This document shows, in pieces, positions 31,355 to 39,451 of a stretch of 64,000 nucleotides of DNA. The notes under the pieces were generated by a model. The model did not search any database, was not told where the DNA came from, and saw only the letters and a program-made list of their open reading frames with translations. The position numbers and the translations under genes were made by a program. Source of the stretch: Enterobacter dykesii (GTDB taxonomy: Bacteria; Pseudomonadota; Gammaproteobacteria; Enterobacterales; Enterobacteriaceae); contig NZ_CP126604.1 of NCBI RefSeq assembly GCF_008364625.2, positions 496,001-560,000 on the forward strand, in the 5' to 3' direction. Position 1 is the first letter of the stretch. Every line of letters begins with the position of its first letter.

Positions 31355-32113
31355 ATGGATTACCCGCAGATACTCGCCCCCGTACTCAACTTCCTCCAGT
31401 GCCCGACCCCGCAAGCATGGATTGATAAAGCCCGCGACCCGGTGAACCTGTCGCTGCTGCTCACCGACCACATGGTATGCGAGCTCAAGGCCGCCCAGAC
31501 CGCGCTGCTGCTGGTGCGTAAATACGTCGCCGACGAAAGCGGTGCCGACGCGCTGCTCGACTGGCTCAAGCCCTACGAACAGTTCACCTTCCGCGACGGC
31601 CCGGAGCCGGACTTCATCGCCCTGCACAGGCAGATTGGCAAAAGCGTGATGCCCAAAACCGACGATCCGTGGGGCCAGGCGCTTATCGACAGCATGGTGC
31701 TGCTGATTAAAGAGGAGCTGCACCACTTCTGGCAGGTGCGCGAGGCGATGCTGGCCCGCAACATTCCGTACGTCAAAATCACCGCCAGCCGCTACGCCAA
31801 AGGGATGCTGAAAGAAGTGCGCACCCACGAACCGCAGACGCTGATCGACAAGCTCATCTGCGGCGCCTACATCGAAGCCCGCTCCTGCGAACGCTTCGCC
31901 GCGCTGGCCCCGTTCCTCGACGACGACCTGCAGAAGTTCTATCTTTCGCTGCTGCGCTCGGAAGCGCGCCATTATCAGGACTACCTGACGCTTGCCCGGC
32001 AGGTGAGCGACGACGATATCTCACCGCGCATAAAGCTTTTTGGCGAAATTGAAGCCACACTTATCTCGACACCGGACCACGAGTTTCGCTTCCACAGCGG
32101 CGTGCCGGTGTAA
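31355..32113 (+). CDS. miaE: tRNA 2-methylthio-N6-isopentenyladenosine-37 hydroxylase MiaE
   Basis: Non-haem diiron monooxygenase that hydroxylates the isopentenyl group of ms2i6A37 in tRNAs. It is 252 residues from MDYPQILAPV; the frame is open 54 codons further upstream, but that part is antisense-like read-through of rraB. Diiron ligands sit in paired E...ExxH motifs: KEELHHFWQ (about 127-135), EARSCERF (about 175-182) and SEARHYQDY (about 207-215). K-12 lacks a working miaE, whereas Salmonella and Enterobacter carry it here near argI. Confidence 0.94.
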   Translation: MDYPQILAPVLNFLQCPTPQAWIDKARDPVNLSLLLTDHMVCELKAAQTALLLVRKYVADESGADALLDWLKPYEQFTFRDGPEPDFIALHRQIGKSVMPKTDDPWGQALIDSMVLLIKEELHHFWQVREAMLARNIPYVKITASRYAKGMLKEVRTHEPQTLIDKLICGAYIEARSCERFAALAPFLDDDLQKFYLSLLRSEARHYQDYLTLARQVSDDDISPRIKLFGEIEATLISTPDHEFRFHSGVPV

Positions 32114-32143
32114 ACCGGCACAACTCAAGGATAAGGATGCGAG

Positions 32144-32866
32144 ATGAATAAAACGTGGACCCGTACCGTGATGGTTGTTGTGGTGGCCGCCGCCGTGGCG
32201 TTCTGGGTGTTTTTCGACAGGCAGCGCGCGCCGGAACGGCAGATGGATTCCGCCCTTAACGCGATGCCCGCCTGGCAGGTGATTAAGGAGCAGGAGCCCG
32301 CGCTGCATCAGCGCATCCTCGACCAGATGGCCGCCCTGCAAAAAGCGGGCGAGCCGGAGCAGCAGATTATCGACACCATTCAGCCGCAGATCCTGCATTT
32401 GCAGATGACGCGCCTGCAAAACGCCCCGGACGCCAACGTGGTGAACTACATGACCATCAACATGGAGCAGACCGCCGCCATCCAGAAGGTGAGCAACGAC
32501 GCCTGCTTCCGCTTCCTCTACCCGATGGTGAAGGGCGGCATCAACCCGATGCGCATGCTGGATAAAGATTTGATGGCGCGGCGCATGCAGGCCGACGCCG
32601 ACATGATGCGCGCGGCCTACGGCAAAAATCGCCACACCGTGACCCCGGCCGAGCGCGAGGCGGCAGTCGAAGACGTGCGGCCGATTATGAAGGTGCTTGC
32701 CGATAAGTACGGCGAGGACATCCAGTTGCTGCAGATGCCGGAAAAGGCGGCGGGCAAAGAGAAGCTCTCCTGCGATATGGTGCAGGAGATGTGGGCGAAG
32801 GTGCTGGCGCTGCCGGAGCAGAAGGCGGCGGGTGTGATTCGGCTGGCGGTGTCTGAGCTGGAGTGA
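32144..32866 (+). CDS. Uncharacterised protein with N-terminal membrane anchor
   Basis: I do not recognise this 240-residue protein. One strongly hydrophobic segment (TVMVVVVAAAVAFWVFF, residues 8-24) acts as a signal anchor, leaving a mostly helical, charged domain that would face the periplasm. Two cysteines (in NDACFRF and LSCDMVQ) could form a disulfide there. It follows miaE by 30 nt in the same direction, so co-transcription is likely, but the sequence gives no link to tRNA modification. Codon use is like the core genome. Confidence 0.75.
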   Translation: MNKTWTRTVMVVVVAAAVAFWVFFDRQRAPERQMDSALNAMPAWQVIKEQEPALHQRILDQMAALQKAGEPEQQIIDTIQPQILHLQMTRLQNAPDANVVNYMTINMEQTAAIQKVSNDACFRFLYPMVKGGINPMRMLDKDLMARRMQADADMMRAAYGKNRHTVTPAEREAAVEDVRPIMKVLADKYGEDIQLLQMPEKAAGKEKLSCDMVQEMWAKVLALPEQKAAGVIRLAVSELE

Positions 32867-32917
32867 CAAAGGGCGCTGGTTTTTTGGGCACTTAGCGCGG
32901 GTTTAGCGCGTCGTCGC

Positions 32918-32945
32918 TTGCATGGCGGCGCGCGACAGGTATAAT
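32918..32945 (+). promoter_or_regulatory. Promoter of leuX
   Basis: TTGCAT (32918-32923) and TATAAT (32940-32945) are 16 bp apart. The tRNA begins 27 nt after the -10. Confidence 0.65.
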
Positions 32946-32972
32946 CCACAACGTTTCCGCATCCCCTTCAGT

Positions 32973-33057
32973 GCCGAAGTGGCGAAATCGGTAGACGCAG
33001 TTGATTCAAAATCAACCGTAGAAATACGTGCCGGTTCGAGTCCGGCCTTCGGCACCA
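32973..33057 (+). tRNA. leuX: tRNA-Leu (anticodon CAA), leuX
   Basis: The 85-nt sequence opens with GCCGAAG, pairs with CTTCGGC at its 3' end and has encoded CCA at 33055-33057. The anticodon loop TTCAAAA carries CAA (33007-33009), reading UUG. A long variable arm identifies a class II leucine tRNA. The sequence is that of E. coli leuX, a well-known integration site of genomic islands, and a broken integrase follows directly. Confidence 0.97.
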
Positions 33058-33208
33058 TTAGTACTTCCAAGATCATCCGAGAAAGTCCATTAAACCCTTT
33101 AAGATCAACGCTTGCAGCGATTTTTACGTCCTGAGTTGTCCGTGATAGTCCGTAGAAATCCGGATATCATTGGGGGCATCTTAACTTCGATAAGAAATGT
33201 GCCCTCAG

Positions 33209-33545
33209 ATGAAGCTCAACGCCAGACAGGTCGAGACTGCAAACCCAGAACATAAAACATACAAAATGTCGTATGGAAGGGGTTTCTATCTAAAGGTTTT
33301 GGCCAAAGGTCATTAAATAATGGCACATGAAATACAGACGTCCCTCAGAAAAAAGTGGATCATCTCACTTTTGGTGTTTGGTCTATTTTGACGCTTGCGC
33401 ATGCAAGAACAAAGCGTAATGAAGCTAAAACTGATAGTCTAGGGCATTGACCCAAAAGCAGAATAGAAAGAAGCTGAGGTCGAGAATTTTTGGGCATGGA
33501 TTTTTCGAAGCTATCACTCGTGAATGGTATGCCGGTAACAAGCGA
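33209..33545 (+). pseudogene. Remnant of a P4-type tyrosine integrase
   Basis: The frame opens MKLNARQVETANPEHKTYK and continues MSYGRGFYLKVLAKGH before a stop. The homology goes on in shifted frames: HMKYRRPSEK, then HLTFGVWSILTLAHARTKRN with NEAKTDSL, then GIDPKAE, a stop, KEAEVENF and FFEAITREWYAGNK. This is the first third of a P4-family integrase in order, with at least three frameshifts and two stops, and nothing of the catalytic part. It sits 152 nt after leuX, the normal place for the integrase of an island using that tRNA. The repeated GTCCGT/AGTCCG motifs at 33130-33170 may be leftover arm sites. Confidence 0.85.
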
Positions 33546-34580
33546 TGATGTGAAGATGTTTAAATACCTATATTCGGGCTATCCAGTTTGCGGCGATTTT
33601 ACCGCTTTCGCAGAGGGGAGTGGTACTAAATATTCTTTTGGAGCAGATGAGTATGTTATTGGAAAATGAATTAATTATATTAAAATTCATCTGATTTATT
33701 TTTTATTTATTGTATTGTTGGGTTACAAAAAACATCGACATGACTGATAGTATGAGAAACTGCAGAATCCGGAGTTTGTTGCAATATAAAAATATTGTGA
33801 CGGAATGAATACTAAAATCAATTATGCATAGTAGTAAAGTGAATGGAAGATATTCACCATTCAAAAGTTATTGATTGCTAATCCTCAAAAAATAATGAAT
33901 GAACGGCATGGATATTTATCTAAAACTTCACTATCTTGGTTGAAATAAATAAAGTCCAAGTGGAGAATATTTATTATAATCAATGGGTTATTGATGAAAT
34001 GGGTGTCATGGTAATGAGAGTATAAAAATGATAACTTGAAATTAAGTTTATTGTTTATTATTTGGATTTTATTTAGTTGGAGGTTTTTTGAGTCCGCCTT
34101 CACTCTAATCGAGGTGATAATTAACCTCTTTAACTGGGCTTTATATTTTATATCTACTCGAATAATCATGGATTATTATTTACAATGCATCATTAATATT
34201 TATTGTTTTGGTATTGAGTAAGGTTAATTCTTAATTAATAATAACTATCCAGTTGATAGCAGTAATAATAAAATAATCTGACTGGCATATATAAATTAAC
34301 TGAAATTGATGGCGGTTCAGTATGTATAAATATTTAGATATTAGTAATGAATTACTATAGTGCATATAAATTTTTAACCTTGATTATTTTCCAGTGTAAC
34401 ACTTTCTTAATCAATCCGGAAATAAAAAGTAAAATAATCATGGCAAGATGACATCTTGAAACGTATATGTAAATTATACTATGATATTTTCAATGATCTT
34501 TTATGGTGAGAAGGCGTAAATCTACGCCTTCATTACAGAAATTTTTTCTTTTATTGTGCTGAAATTGGTATTATCTCATT
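33546..34580. other. AT-rich non-coding stretch in the leuX island
   Basis: About 1 kb with very low GC content and no frame I can support. A 37-codon frame at 33556-33669 (start MFKYLYSGYPVCGDFTAF) and frames around 33885-34221 have neither ribosome sites nor family features. A perfect stem GAAGGCGTA-AATC-TACGCCTTC at 34510-34531, 50 nt past the methyltransferase stop, may be its terminator although the tail is poor in T on that strand. Confidence 0.5.
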
Positions 34581-35849
34581 TCATATTGCTCGTTTTGTTT
34601 CTATATTAATAATATTATTTTCAATAAAGTCGATAGCTACTGCTTTAATAACAGGTACTGATACACCATTCCCCATTTGCTTGTAGACTGCATTATCATC
34701 TTCAAGCAATAGATAGGACTCAGGATAACCTTGTATTCTAGCGCATTCTCTTGGCGTAATCCTTCGTAGTATATTATTATGATATATACCTAATCGATTA
34801 CTATCAGAAGCCGTCAAAGTAATACTAATACTATCTGGATCTAAGAATTTGAAAACTTCAAAAGACATATTCCCACAAACCGGATTATATAAACCATCTT
34901 TTATCGATAAATAACCTTTTTGGATTAATGACTTTGTCACTTCATCAAAATCAATAGAAGAGTAAAAAGTCATTATTTGCTCTTTAGAAAGGCTCTTACC
35001 ATCCTTGTGTGTCCCGAATATTTTTTTACGCCGGTTGGATATTAAAAGATTCATGAAATTAATTTCCTCAGGCGTACATTCACCTTTTATACCTAATTCC
35101 CATGAATGAAGTGATTTTCCACCTCTATAATCAATGAGGCGATATCCATGGATCTCATTAAGGTCCGGATGAGCCTTTCTAATCATGTTTTGGAATTTTT
35201 GGCTACATACGTATTTTTCATCGACGATCGGATCTAATATATCTTTGATATATTTTATGTTGTTAAATTCTTTGACTTTATTTTTAAAATCATGCGAATC
35301 TACAGCACCGAGATTAGTTCTTAATGACATTTTAGGTTGAGTATTAAGCACACCAAAAATGTAAATGCGAACTCTATTTTGTGGTACTGAAAAAGAACTA
35401 CTATTGAGCAAAAGATAGTCAACGCCATATCCTAGTTCTTTTAACGTGTTTTCAATGACTTTATATGTATTACCTTTGTCATGACTAATTAAACCGCGCA
35501 CGTTTTCTAATAAAAAAAACTTTGGTTTTTTTTCTTTTAATATTCTTGCAACATCAAAAAATAAAGTTCCTCTAGTATCTTCAAAACCTTTTCTCTGCCC
35601 AGCGTGAGAAAAGGCCTGGCAAGGAAAACCAGCCAGAAGAAAATCGAAATCTGGTAATGTACTGGCATCAACTTTGGTTATGTCACCATATGGATTTTCA
35701 CCAAAATTTAATTGATAAGAGAGGCAGGCTTTTTTGTCAATCTCGCAGCTATAGACACATTCGTGTTTTATAGAAAGCTGATTCATGGCTTGTTCGAAGC
35801 CCAAGCGTATTCCGCCAGTTCCAGAAAAAAGGTCAATAAATTTAATCAC
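34581..35849 (-). CDS. DNA (cytosine-5) methyltransferase of a type II restriction-modification system
   Basis: C5-cytosine methyltransferase, 422 residues. Motifs in order: I FIDLFSGTGGIRLGFE (4-19), IV GFPCQAFSH with catalytic C77, VI LLENVRG (E115), VIII QNRVRIYIF (158-166), and X GNGVSVPV near residue 393. The recognition domain between VIII and IX gives no known specificity. It begins with GTG, and that codon overlaps the end of the endonuclease gene in GTGATTAA, so translation is probably coupled. Base composition is far below the core genome, pointing to recent transfer. It should protect the host from the adjoining enzyme. Confidence 0.93.
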   Translation of the reverse strand: MIKFIDLFSGTGGIRLGFEQAMNQLSIKHECVYSCEIDKKACLSYQLNFGENPYGDITKVDASTLPDFDFLLAGFPCQAFSHAGQRKGFEDTRGTLFFDVARILKEKKPKFFLLENVRGLISHDKGNTYKVIENTLKELGYGVDYLLLNSSSFSVPQNRVRIYIFGVLNTQPKMSLRTNLGAVDSHDFKNKVKEFNNIKYIKDILDPIVDEKYVCSQKFQNMIRKAHPDLNEIHGYRLIDYRGGKSLHSWELGIKGECTPEEINFMNLLISNRRKKIFGTHKDGKSLSKEQIMTFYSSIDFDEVTKSLIQKGYLSIKDGLYNPVCGNMSFEVFKFLDPDSISITLTASDSNRLGIYHNNILRRITPRECARIQGYPESYLLLEDDNAVYKQMGNGVSVPVIKAVAIDFIENNIINIETKRAI

Positions 35850-36873
35850 TTAACACCTCTCTAACCCAATTGCATAGCAGTGATAATTCTTCATTAGAGA
35901 ATGCAACAGTACAATCGCTATACTCACAAATTACGGAGACAGCAGATCTTCGCTGAAAATTCCCTGCACCATCAATTATATAGGCAATATGATATCCATT
36001 ATTATGCATGTCTACCATTCTATTATGAGCGCTGGCTGCCTTACGTTCAATGGTGCTGTTGGTTGTAACTTGGAAGCTTATTTCAATTCCAATAATTTTG
36101 CTATCTTTTTTTATAACAATATCAAACGGACTTCTTATTTCACCAGAGTTTGTATGGAGAAGTATTTTTCCGTTACTTATTACAGAGTAATCTGAACCTA
36201 GGTTTTCTGAGATAAATGATTTAACGTATTTTTGTAACAGTTGTCCGCTGGTGTTAGCCTTTGCTCCCCCAGTAATTTTACTTACATAAATGTAACGCTG
36301 TTTGATATATTCATCTAAAACTTCTTTCACTCCCACTCGTGCAGCCATATCACATGCGCAAAGGTTAGCATGTTCAGCAGAGGAGCTAAATGCTCCGTAC
36401 ATCAAAATCATTATCATATCTTTATATATCGAAGTTAACGCATGTGGTGTTTGAAGACTTTCACCATCTAATTTAAGTTTAGTGTTATTTAGTCCCTTTA
36501 CAGGTAGAGCCTCAAATCGATATTCAATTTCTTGAGTATCTAATGTAATAAACATTTTAAATTCATTTGATTCAGTATTTTTTTCGAAAATCGAGGCAAA
36601 CTCACGTCCTAAGCGTTGAATAGGTTCTCCGCCATAATCCAGGATAACACAAAGATGTTTAAGAAAAAGATTAGCAGGCATGCCACTTGATTCAATAAGT
36701 GTGAACAATGTTTGTGGGTTGTTATCTTTATAAAGGGATAGTATAGATATGAAATCGTCTTGGCTCGCTAATAGTTGTGGAATTATACTTGTGCTAGATT
36801 GTTCATCTACAATGCTTTGTGGCCACCAATTTACTGCGTGCTGTCTTAATTCTTCAATGGTACGTTGATACAT
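35842..36873 (-). CDS. Probable type II restriction endonuclease (PD-(D/E)XK-like)
   Basis: I infer the role mainly from the 8-nt overlap with the methyltransferase. The 343-residue protein has a C-terminal stretch SPFDIVIKKDSKIIGIEISF (near residues 248-267) shaped like a PD-(D/E)XK core: D, then about 13 residues, then E-x-S on a beta strand, with the usual lysine replaced or shifted. The N-terminal 150 residues are helical and resemble nothing I know; HANLCACDMA may be a metal or structural motif. The start was moved to the second ATG (MYQRTIEEL), which stands 7 nt after AGGAG. No controller (C) protein gene is seen upstream. Confidence 0.65.
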   Translation of the reverse strand: MYQRTIEELRQHAVNWWPQSIVDEQSSTSIIPQLLASQDDFISILSLYKDNNPQTLFTLIESSGMPANLFLKHLCVILDYGGEPIQRLGREFASIFEKNTESNEFKMFITLDTQEIEYRFEALPVKGLNNTKLKLDGESLQTPHALTSIYKDMIMILMYGAFSSSAEHANLCACDMAARVGVKEVLDEYIKQRYIYVSKITGGAKANTSGQLLQKYVKSFISENLGSDYSVISNGKILLHTNSGEIRSPFDIVIKKDSKIIGIEISFQVTTNSTIERKAASAHNRMVDMHNNGYHIAYIIDGAGNFQRRSAVSVICEYSDCTVAFSNEELSLLCNWVREVLSD

Positions 36874-37111
36874 TTTCATTCTCCTTTTCTTCTTATTTTA
36901 ACATTGTATAATAAAAAAATCATCTTTGTTTTAATTGTTAGGGTTAAGCATAACTTTTGTAAATAGCAAAAAATTATTTTTAATGTCAAATGTTTTTTAT
37001 GGCTATAGTATTGAATGAAAGAAATAATTATTTTCTGAATCACCCTCTCATTTTTAATAAATTAATGGATAAGGTTGCTTTTGTTTTTATATTTAGTAGT
37101 ATGATGGGTAA

Positions 37112-37237
37112 TATAAATAAAACCTAACGAAAAAGGTTTTATGAAAGGGGAAGTAACTAGAGATTCGCGATATGAAGGTGCTGCAACACCCCCATACCGC
37201 TAACCACAACCAACTATAAGGGAGTTGAAAATGGCTG
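37112..37237 (-). ncRNA. Candidate SymR-like antisense RNA over the symE start
   Basis: On the minus strand a promoter-like TTGCAA-16 nt-TAAAAT lies inside symE (37244-37271), a 14-bp stem with a 6-nt loop spans 37167-37200, and a hairpin with U-rich tail (AGGTTTTATTT, from 37119-37140) could end the RNA. All three imperfect positions in the large stem are G-U pairs on the minus strand but A-C mismatches on the plus strand, which says the RNA is made from the minus strand. The RNA would cover the symE ribosome site and ATG, as SymR does in E. coli. Ends are estimates. Confidence 0.6.
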
Positions 37238-37698
37238 CGACGAATTTTAAGCCAGAGTTTACTGTTTGCAAAACAGAATCAGACGCTTTCACCGGCATGA
37301 TTGAAAACCGCGAGCTGGTACGCAAAAACAGCGCCCGCCGTCTTCACGGCAACCAGCCCAACGCGGCGCCCGTCCACCCTCGCGCGGAAACGCCGCAGGA
37401 TAGTGCCGCCTGCTGCGAACTGTATGCGCGCATAGACATGAAATACCTTCTTCTGGGCGGAGACTGGTTAACCCGCGCGGGCTTTATCAACGGCATGCCG
37501 GTTAAAATACGCGCTATGAAAGACTGCATTGTGATTACCCCACAGCATACAAGAGAATTATGGGGATGCCTGGAAGGTATGAGCGTGGTGAATATAAATA
37601 AGCAGAAAGTCGCCCAGTGGTTAAAAACGTTTCCGGGAGCGCTGAATGATACGGGAGATATACCTATGGTGAAGCGCGGAAATGGTCTGGCAGAATAA
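37231..37698 (+). CDS. symE: SymE-family toxin
   Basis: The C-terminal half, from about residue 70 (YLLLGGDWLTRAGFINGMPV, then KIRAMKDCIVITP), is the AbrB-like SymE domain, an RNA-binding or nuclease-like toxin of type I systems that in E. coli inhibits growth under SOS. The 155-residue form has an N-terminal extension absent from the 113-residue K-12 SymE but common in SymE-like proteins. The start is the ATG with GGAG 7 nt upstream. It lies next to a restriction-modification pair, as K-12 symE lies beside hsd genes. No LexA box (CTGT-N8-ACAG) is visible upstream, so SOS control is not evident. Confidence 0.85.
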   Translation: MAATNFKPEFTVCKTESDAFTGMIENRELVRKNSARRLHGNQPNAAPVHPRAETPQDSAACCELYARIDMKYLLLGGDWLTRAGFINGMPVKIRAMKDCIVITPQHTRELWGCLEGMSVVNINKQKVAQWLKTFPGALNDTGDIPMVKRGNGLAE

Positions 37699-37744
37699 TA
37701 ATATCTAAAATCTCCCTTCATTTATCCTGTAAAAGGATAAGTTA

Positions 37745-37778
37745 ATACGGACGTGAATATACATGTCCGTATTTTTTC
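37745..37778 (+). terminator. Terminator after symE
   Basis: ATACGGAC and GTCCGTAT form an 8-bp stem over a 12-nt loop, followed by TTTTTTC. It separates symE from the effector gene downstream. Confidence 0.88.
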
Positions 37779-37862
37779 TTCTTTAAATGAATTATCTAAC
37801 TCCGCTGGTGCACCCAATAAATCGGATGTAACATTCTCCGCAAAGCGACAGGGAGGATTGCT

Positions 37863-38393
37863 ATGCAGATTTGTCGGATGGATTACAACGATGTCTCAGC
37901 CGATGGAAGAAGGCTGAAACTACACGTTTATGGTGTTGGGACATTTCCCGTTTTTTCAGGGATTGAACCTGTAACCAATATTGCTGAGTGCGCCTTTATC
38001 AGGAATGCTGCATTACCAGTGGGTACGTACTGGATTGTTGATGCACCGGAAGGCAGTATTGCTAATCGGGTTGAGCGGTTTGTAAAAGACTTCAAGAACG
38101 GGACCGATCATTCTGAATGGTTCGGCTTGTTTAATGCTTCGACCATGGCTGATAACGTATTTGTGAATGGGGTCGACAGAGGTTCATTTAGACTTCATCC
38201 GTTGAGGCCCAATGGTGAGGGAGAGTCGTGGGGATGCATAACGTTCTATAATATCCCTGATTTTCAACTGGTCAGACAATCTTTGCTTGCACGTAAGAAG
38301 ATTCGTGTTCCTGGTGGTAAAGGGTTGATGGCATATGGACGTATTGATGTGACAGGAAGGGCTGATTATGCTTCATGCAAAGTTAAAAAATAA
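37863..38393 (+). CDS. DUF2778/Tlde1-like L,D-transpeptidase-type effector
   Basis: The 176-residue protein fits the DUF2778 family, whose studied members (Tlde1) are type VI secretion effectors that attack peptidoglycan tetrapeptides in rival cells. The catalytic pattern of L,D-transpeptidases is present as H112 (FRLHPLRPNGEGES) and C125 (WGCITFYN). There is no signal peptide, as expected for a T6SS cargo injected into a periplasm. AGGGAGG lies 7 nt before the ATG. Two small membrane-protein genes follow directly and are the immunity candidates. No T6SS structural gene, VgrG or PAAR is in the window, so delivery would depend on a system elsewhere. Confidence 0.78.
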   Translation: MQICRMDYNDVSADGRRLKLHVYGVGTFPVFSGIEPVTNIAECAFIRNAALPVGTYWIVDAPEGSIANRVERFVKDFKNGTDHSEWFGLFNASTMADNVFVNGVDRGSFRLHPLRPNGEGESWGCITFYNIPDFQLVRQSLLARKKIRVPGGKGLMAYGRIDVTGRADYASCKVKK

Positions 38394-38631
38394 TTTCCTG
38401 ATTGGTCTGGCATGCCTCATTGCTTCCTTCTTTATCGTCCTGTTTCCTCTGGGAGGCTTGCTCGATTACTTATCTCAAGCCAGCAATGATTTTTTAAATC
38501 GCACCGGTTTGGGGTTTGCTGATGGTGAAGCAGACCCATCATTCCTGTGGGTGTTGGGTGGGATGATGGTCGTCGTTACCGCGCTACTGATGATCATCAT
38601 CCGAAAGATATGCAACCTGAGGCAAGGATGA
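38368..38631 (+). CDS. Small two-helix membrane protein, possible immunity component
   Basis: An 87-residue protein with two hydrophobic segments (residues about 9-32 and 59-78) and a short, partly acidic loop between them that would face the periplasm. It starts 26 nt inside the end of the effector gene, so translation of the two is coupled. I know no family for it. Position and topology suggest that it protects the producing cell from the effector, or helps the next gene do so. Confidence 0.6.
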   Translation: MLHAKLKNNFLIGLACLIASFFIVLFPLGGLLDYLSQASNDFLNRTGLGFADGEADPSFLWVLGGMMVVVTALLMIIIRKICNLRQG

Positions 38632-38652
38632 GACATTTTATGGACATTTTCT

Positions 38653-39108
38653 ATGACAATCCTTTTAAGCGTCCTCAAGTGGTGTGCGCTCACGGTTGCC
38701 ACCGTTTTTATCCTCGGATGGTTGTTTGTATGGCTTGTGGCATCTGATTCTGATGAGCCGACCGTTTATACGGAAAACGATTTTTTCCACTACCGGATAC
38801 TGACAGACAAGGATATTAAGAACGCCCCAAAAGTAACGGACGACTATTATTTTGAGGCGCATTCGGGCGATGGTTACGAACCTTCAAACAGTATCATTTT
38901 TAAAGGCGCTACCAGTGCTGAGCCGTTGCGCGCTTATCTCGAAACGTTAGGGTATGTGAAGGAAAAGCGTAGCCTGGAAGTGAAGGAGGTCTGGTCGAAA
39001 CCCGAACGGTTAAACGCAGATTTTTTCTATCTGTACTTTAATACCGCTACGGGTGACATTGAACTGACCAAAGTGATAGGTAACGGGCATGTCATCCCAT
39101 GCCCGTAG
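38653..39108 (+). CDS. Anchored periplasmic protein, candidate immunity protein
   Basis: This 151-residue protein has an N-terminal membrane segment (LLSVLKWCALTVATVFILGWLF, residues 4-25) and a soluble domain predicted to lie in the periplasm. That is the compartment where a peptidoglycan-directed effector would act. It comes 21 nt after the two-helix gene. No recognised domain; GWLFVWLVA and the C-terminal VIGNGHVIPCP are its only notable stretches. The ribosome site is weak (AAGGATGAG is more than 10 nt away), hinting at coupling with the preceding gene. Confidence 0.6.
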   Translation: MTILLSVLKWCALTVATVFILGWLFVWLVASDSDEPTVYTENDFFHYRILTDKDIKNAPKVTDDYYFEAHSGDGYEPSNSIIFKGATSAEPLRAYLETLGYVKEKRSLEVKEVWSKPERLNADFFYLYFNTATGDIELTKVIGNGHVIPCP

Positions 39109-39118
39109 TAAGAAAAAT

Positions 39119-39379
39119 TCACTCGTGCTTTATCTGCTCTTTCACAGCCTTAACCAATACTGCATGGAGTTCGCCAACGGTTAAATCGCGTATCACAGGT
39201 TCGGGAATGCCCCGTAGCCTGCGAATCAAGCGGCAGATACCAAAGTAATCTATGCCCTCGGTGCTAAAAAGAAACTCGTTTTCAGCGAGGGAAAAAGTTT
39301 TCTCATAGCCATCTTCTTCAGTGACAAGCGTAACGCCAAACGCTGCCTCGCAGTCTTCAATCAGGGCATCGCCATCCAT
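39119..39379 (-). pseudogene. DUF1493-like gene, probably 5'-truncated
   Basis: The 86 residues from MDGDALIEDCEAAFGV resemble the carrier-protein-like DUF1493 family. In-frame sequence upstream of the ATG (VYVIVENTLIEDDLDICG) continues the family pattern for about 18 residues but reaches a stop with no usable start codon. The beginning of the gene thus seems lost. It converges on the immunity candidate, with 10 nt between stops. A shorter protein could still be made from the internal ATG. Confidence 0.5.
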
Positions 39380-39451
39380 GCCGCATATATCAAGATCGTC
39401 TTCGATTAGGGTGTTCTCAACAATAACGTATACGTTTATTAATAGACCGAG

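Noticed and set aside
33556-33669. 37-codon frame after the integrase remnant (MFKYLYSGYPVCGDF...)
   Set aside because: It could be another gene fragment, but it has no convincing start signal and no family resemblance, so it is only mentioned in the gap entry.
33885-34221. Small frames of 61 and 94 codons in the AT-rich gap
   Set aside because: One begins at TTG, neither has a ribosome site, and both consist of the Ile/Asn/Tyr/Leu mixtures expected of AT-rich non-coding DNA.
36880-37111. LexA box or controller-protein gene upstream of symE and the restriction gene
   Set aside because: No CTGT-N8-ACAG or close variant was found, and no small helix-turn-helix frame exists there; the stretch is AT-rich and apparently only carries divergent promoters.
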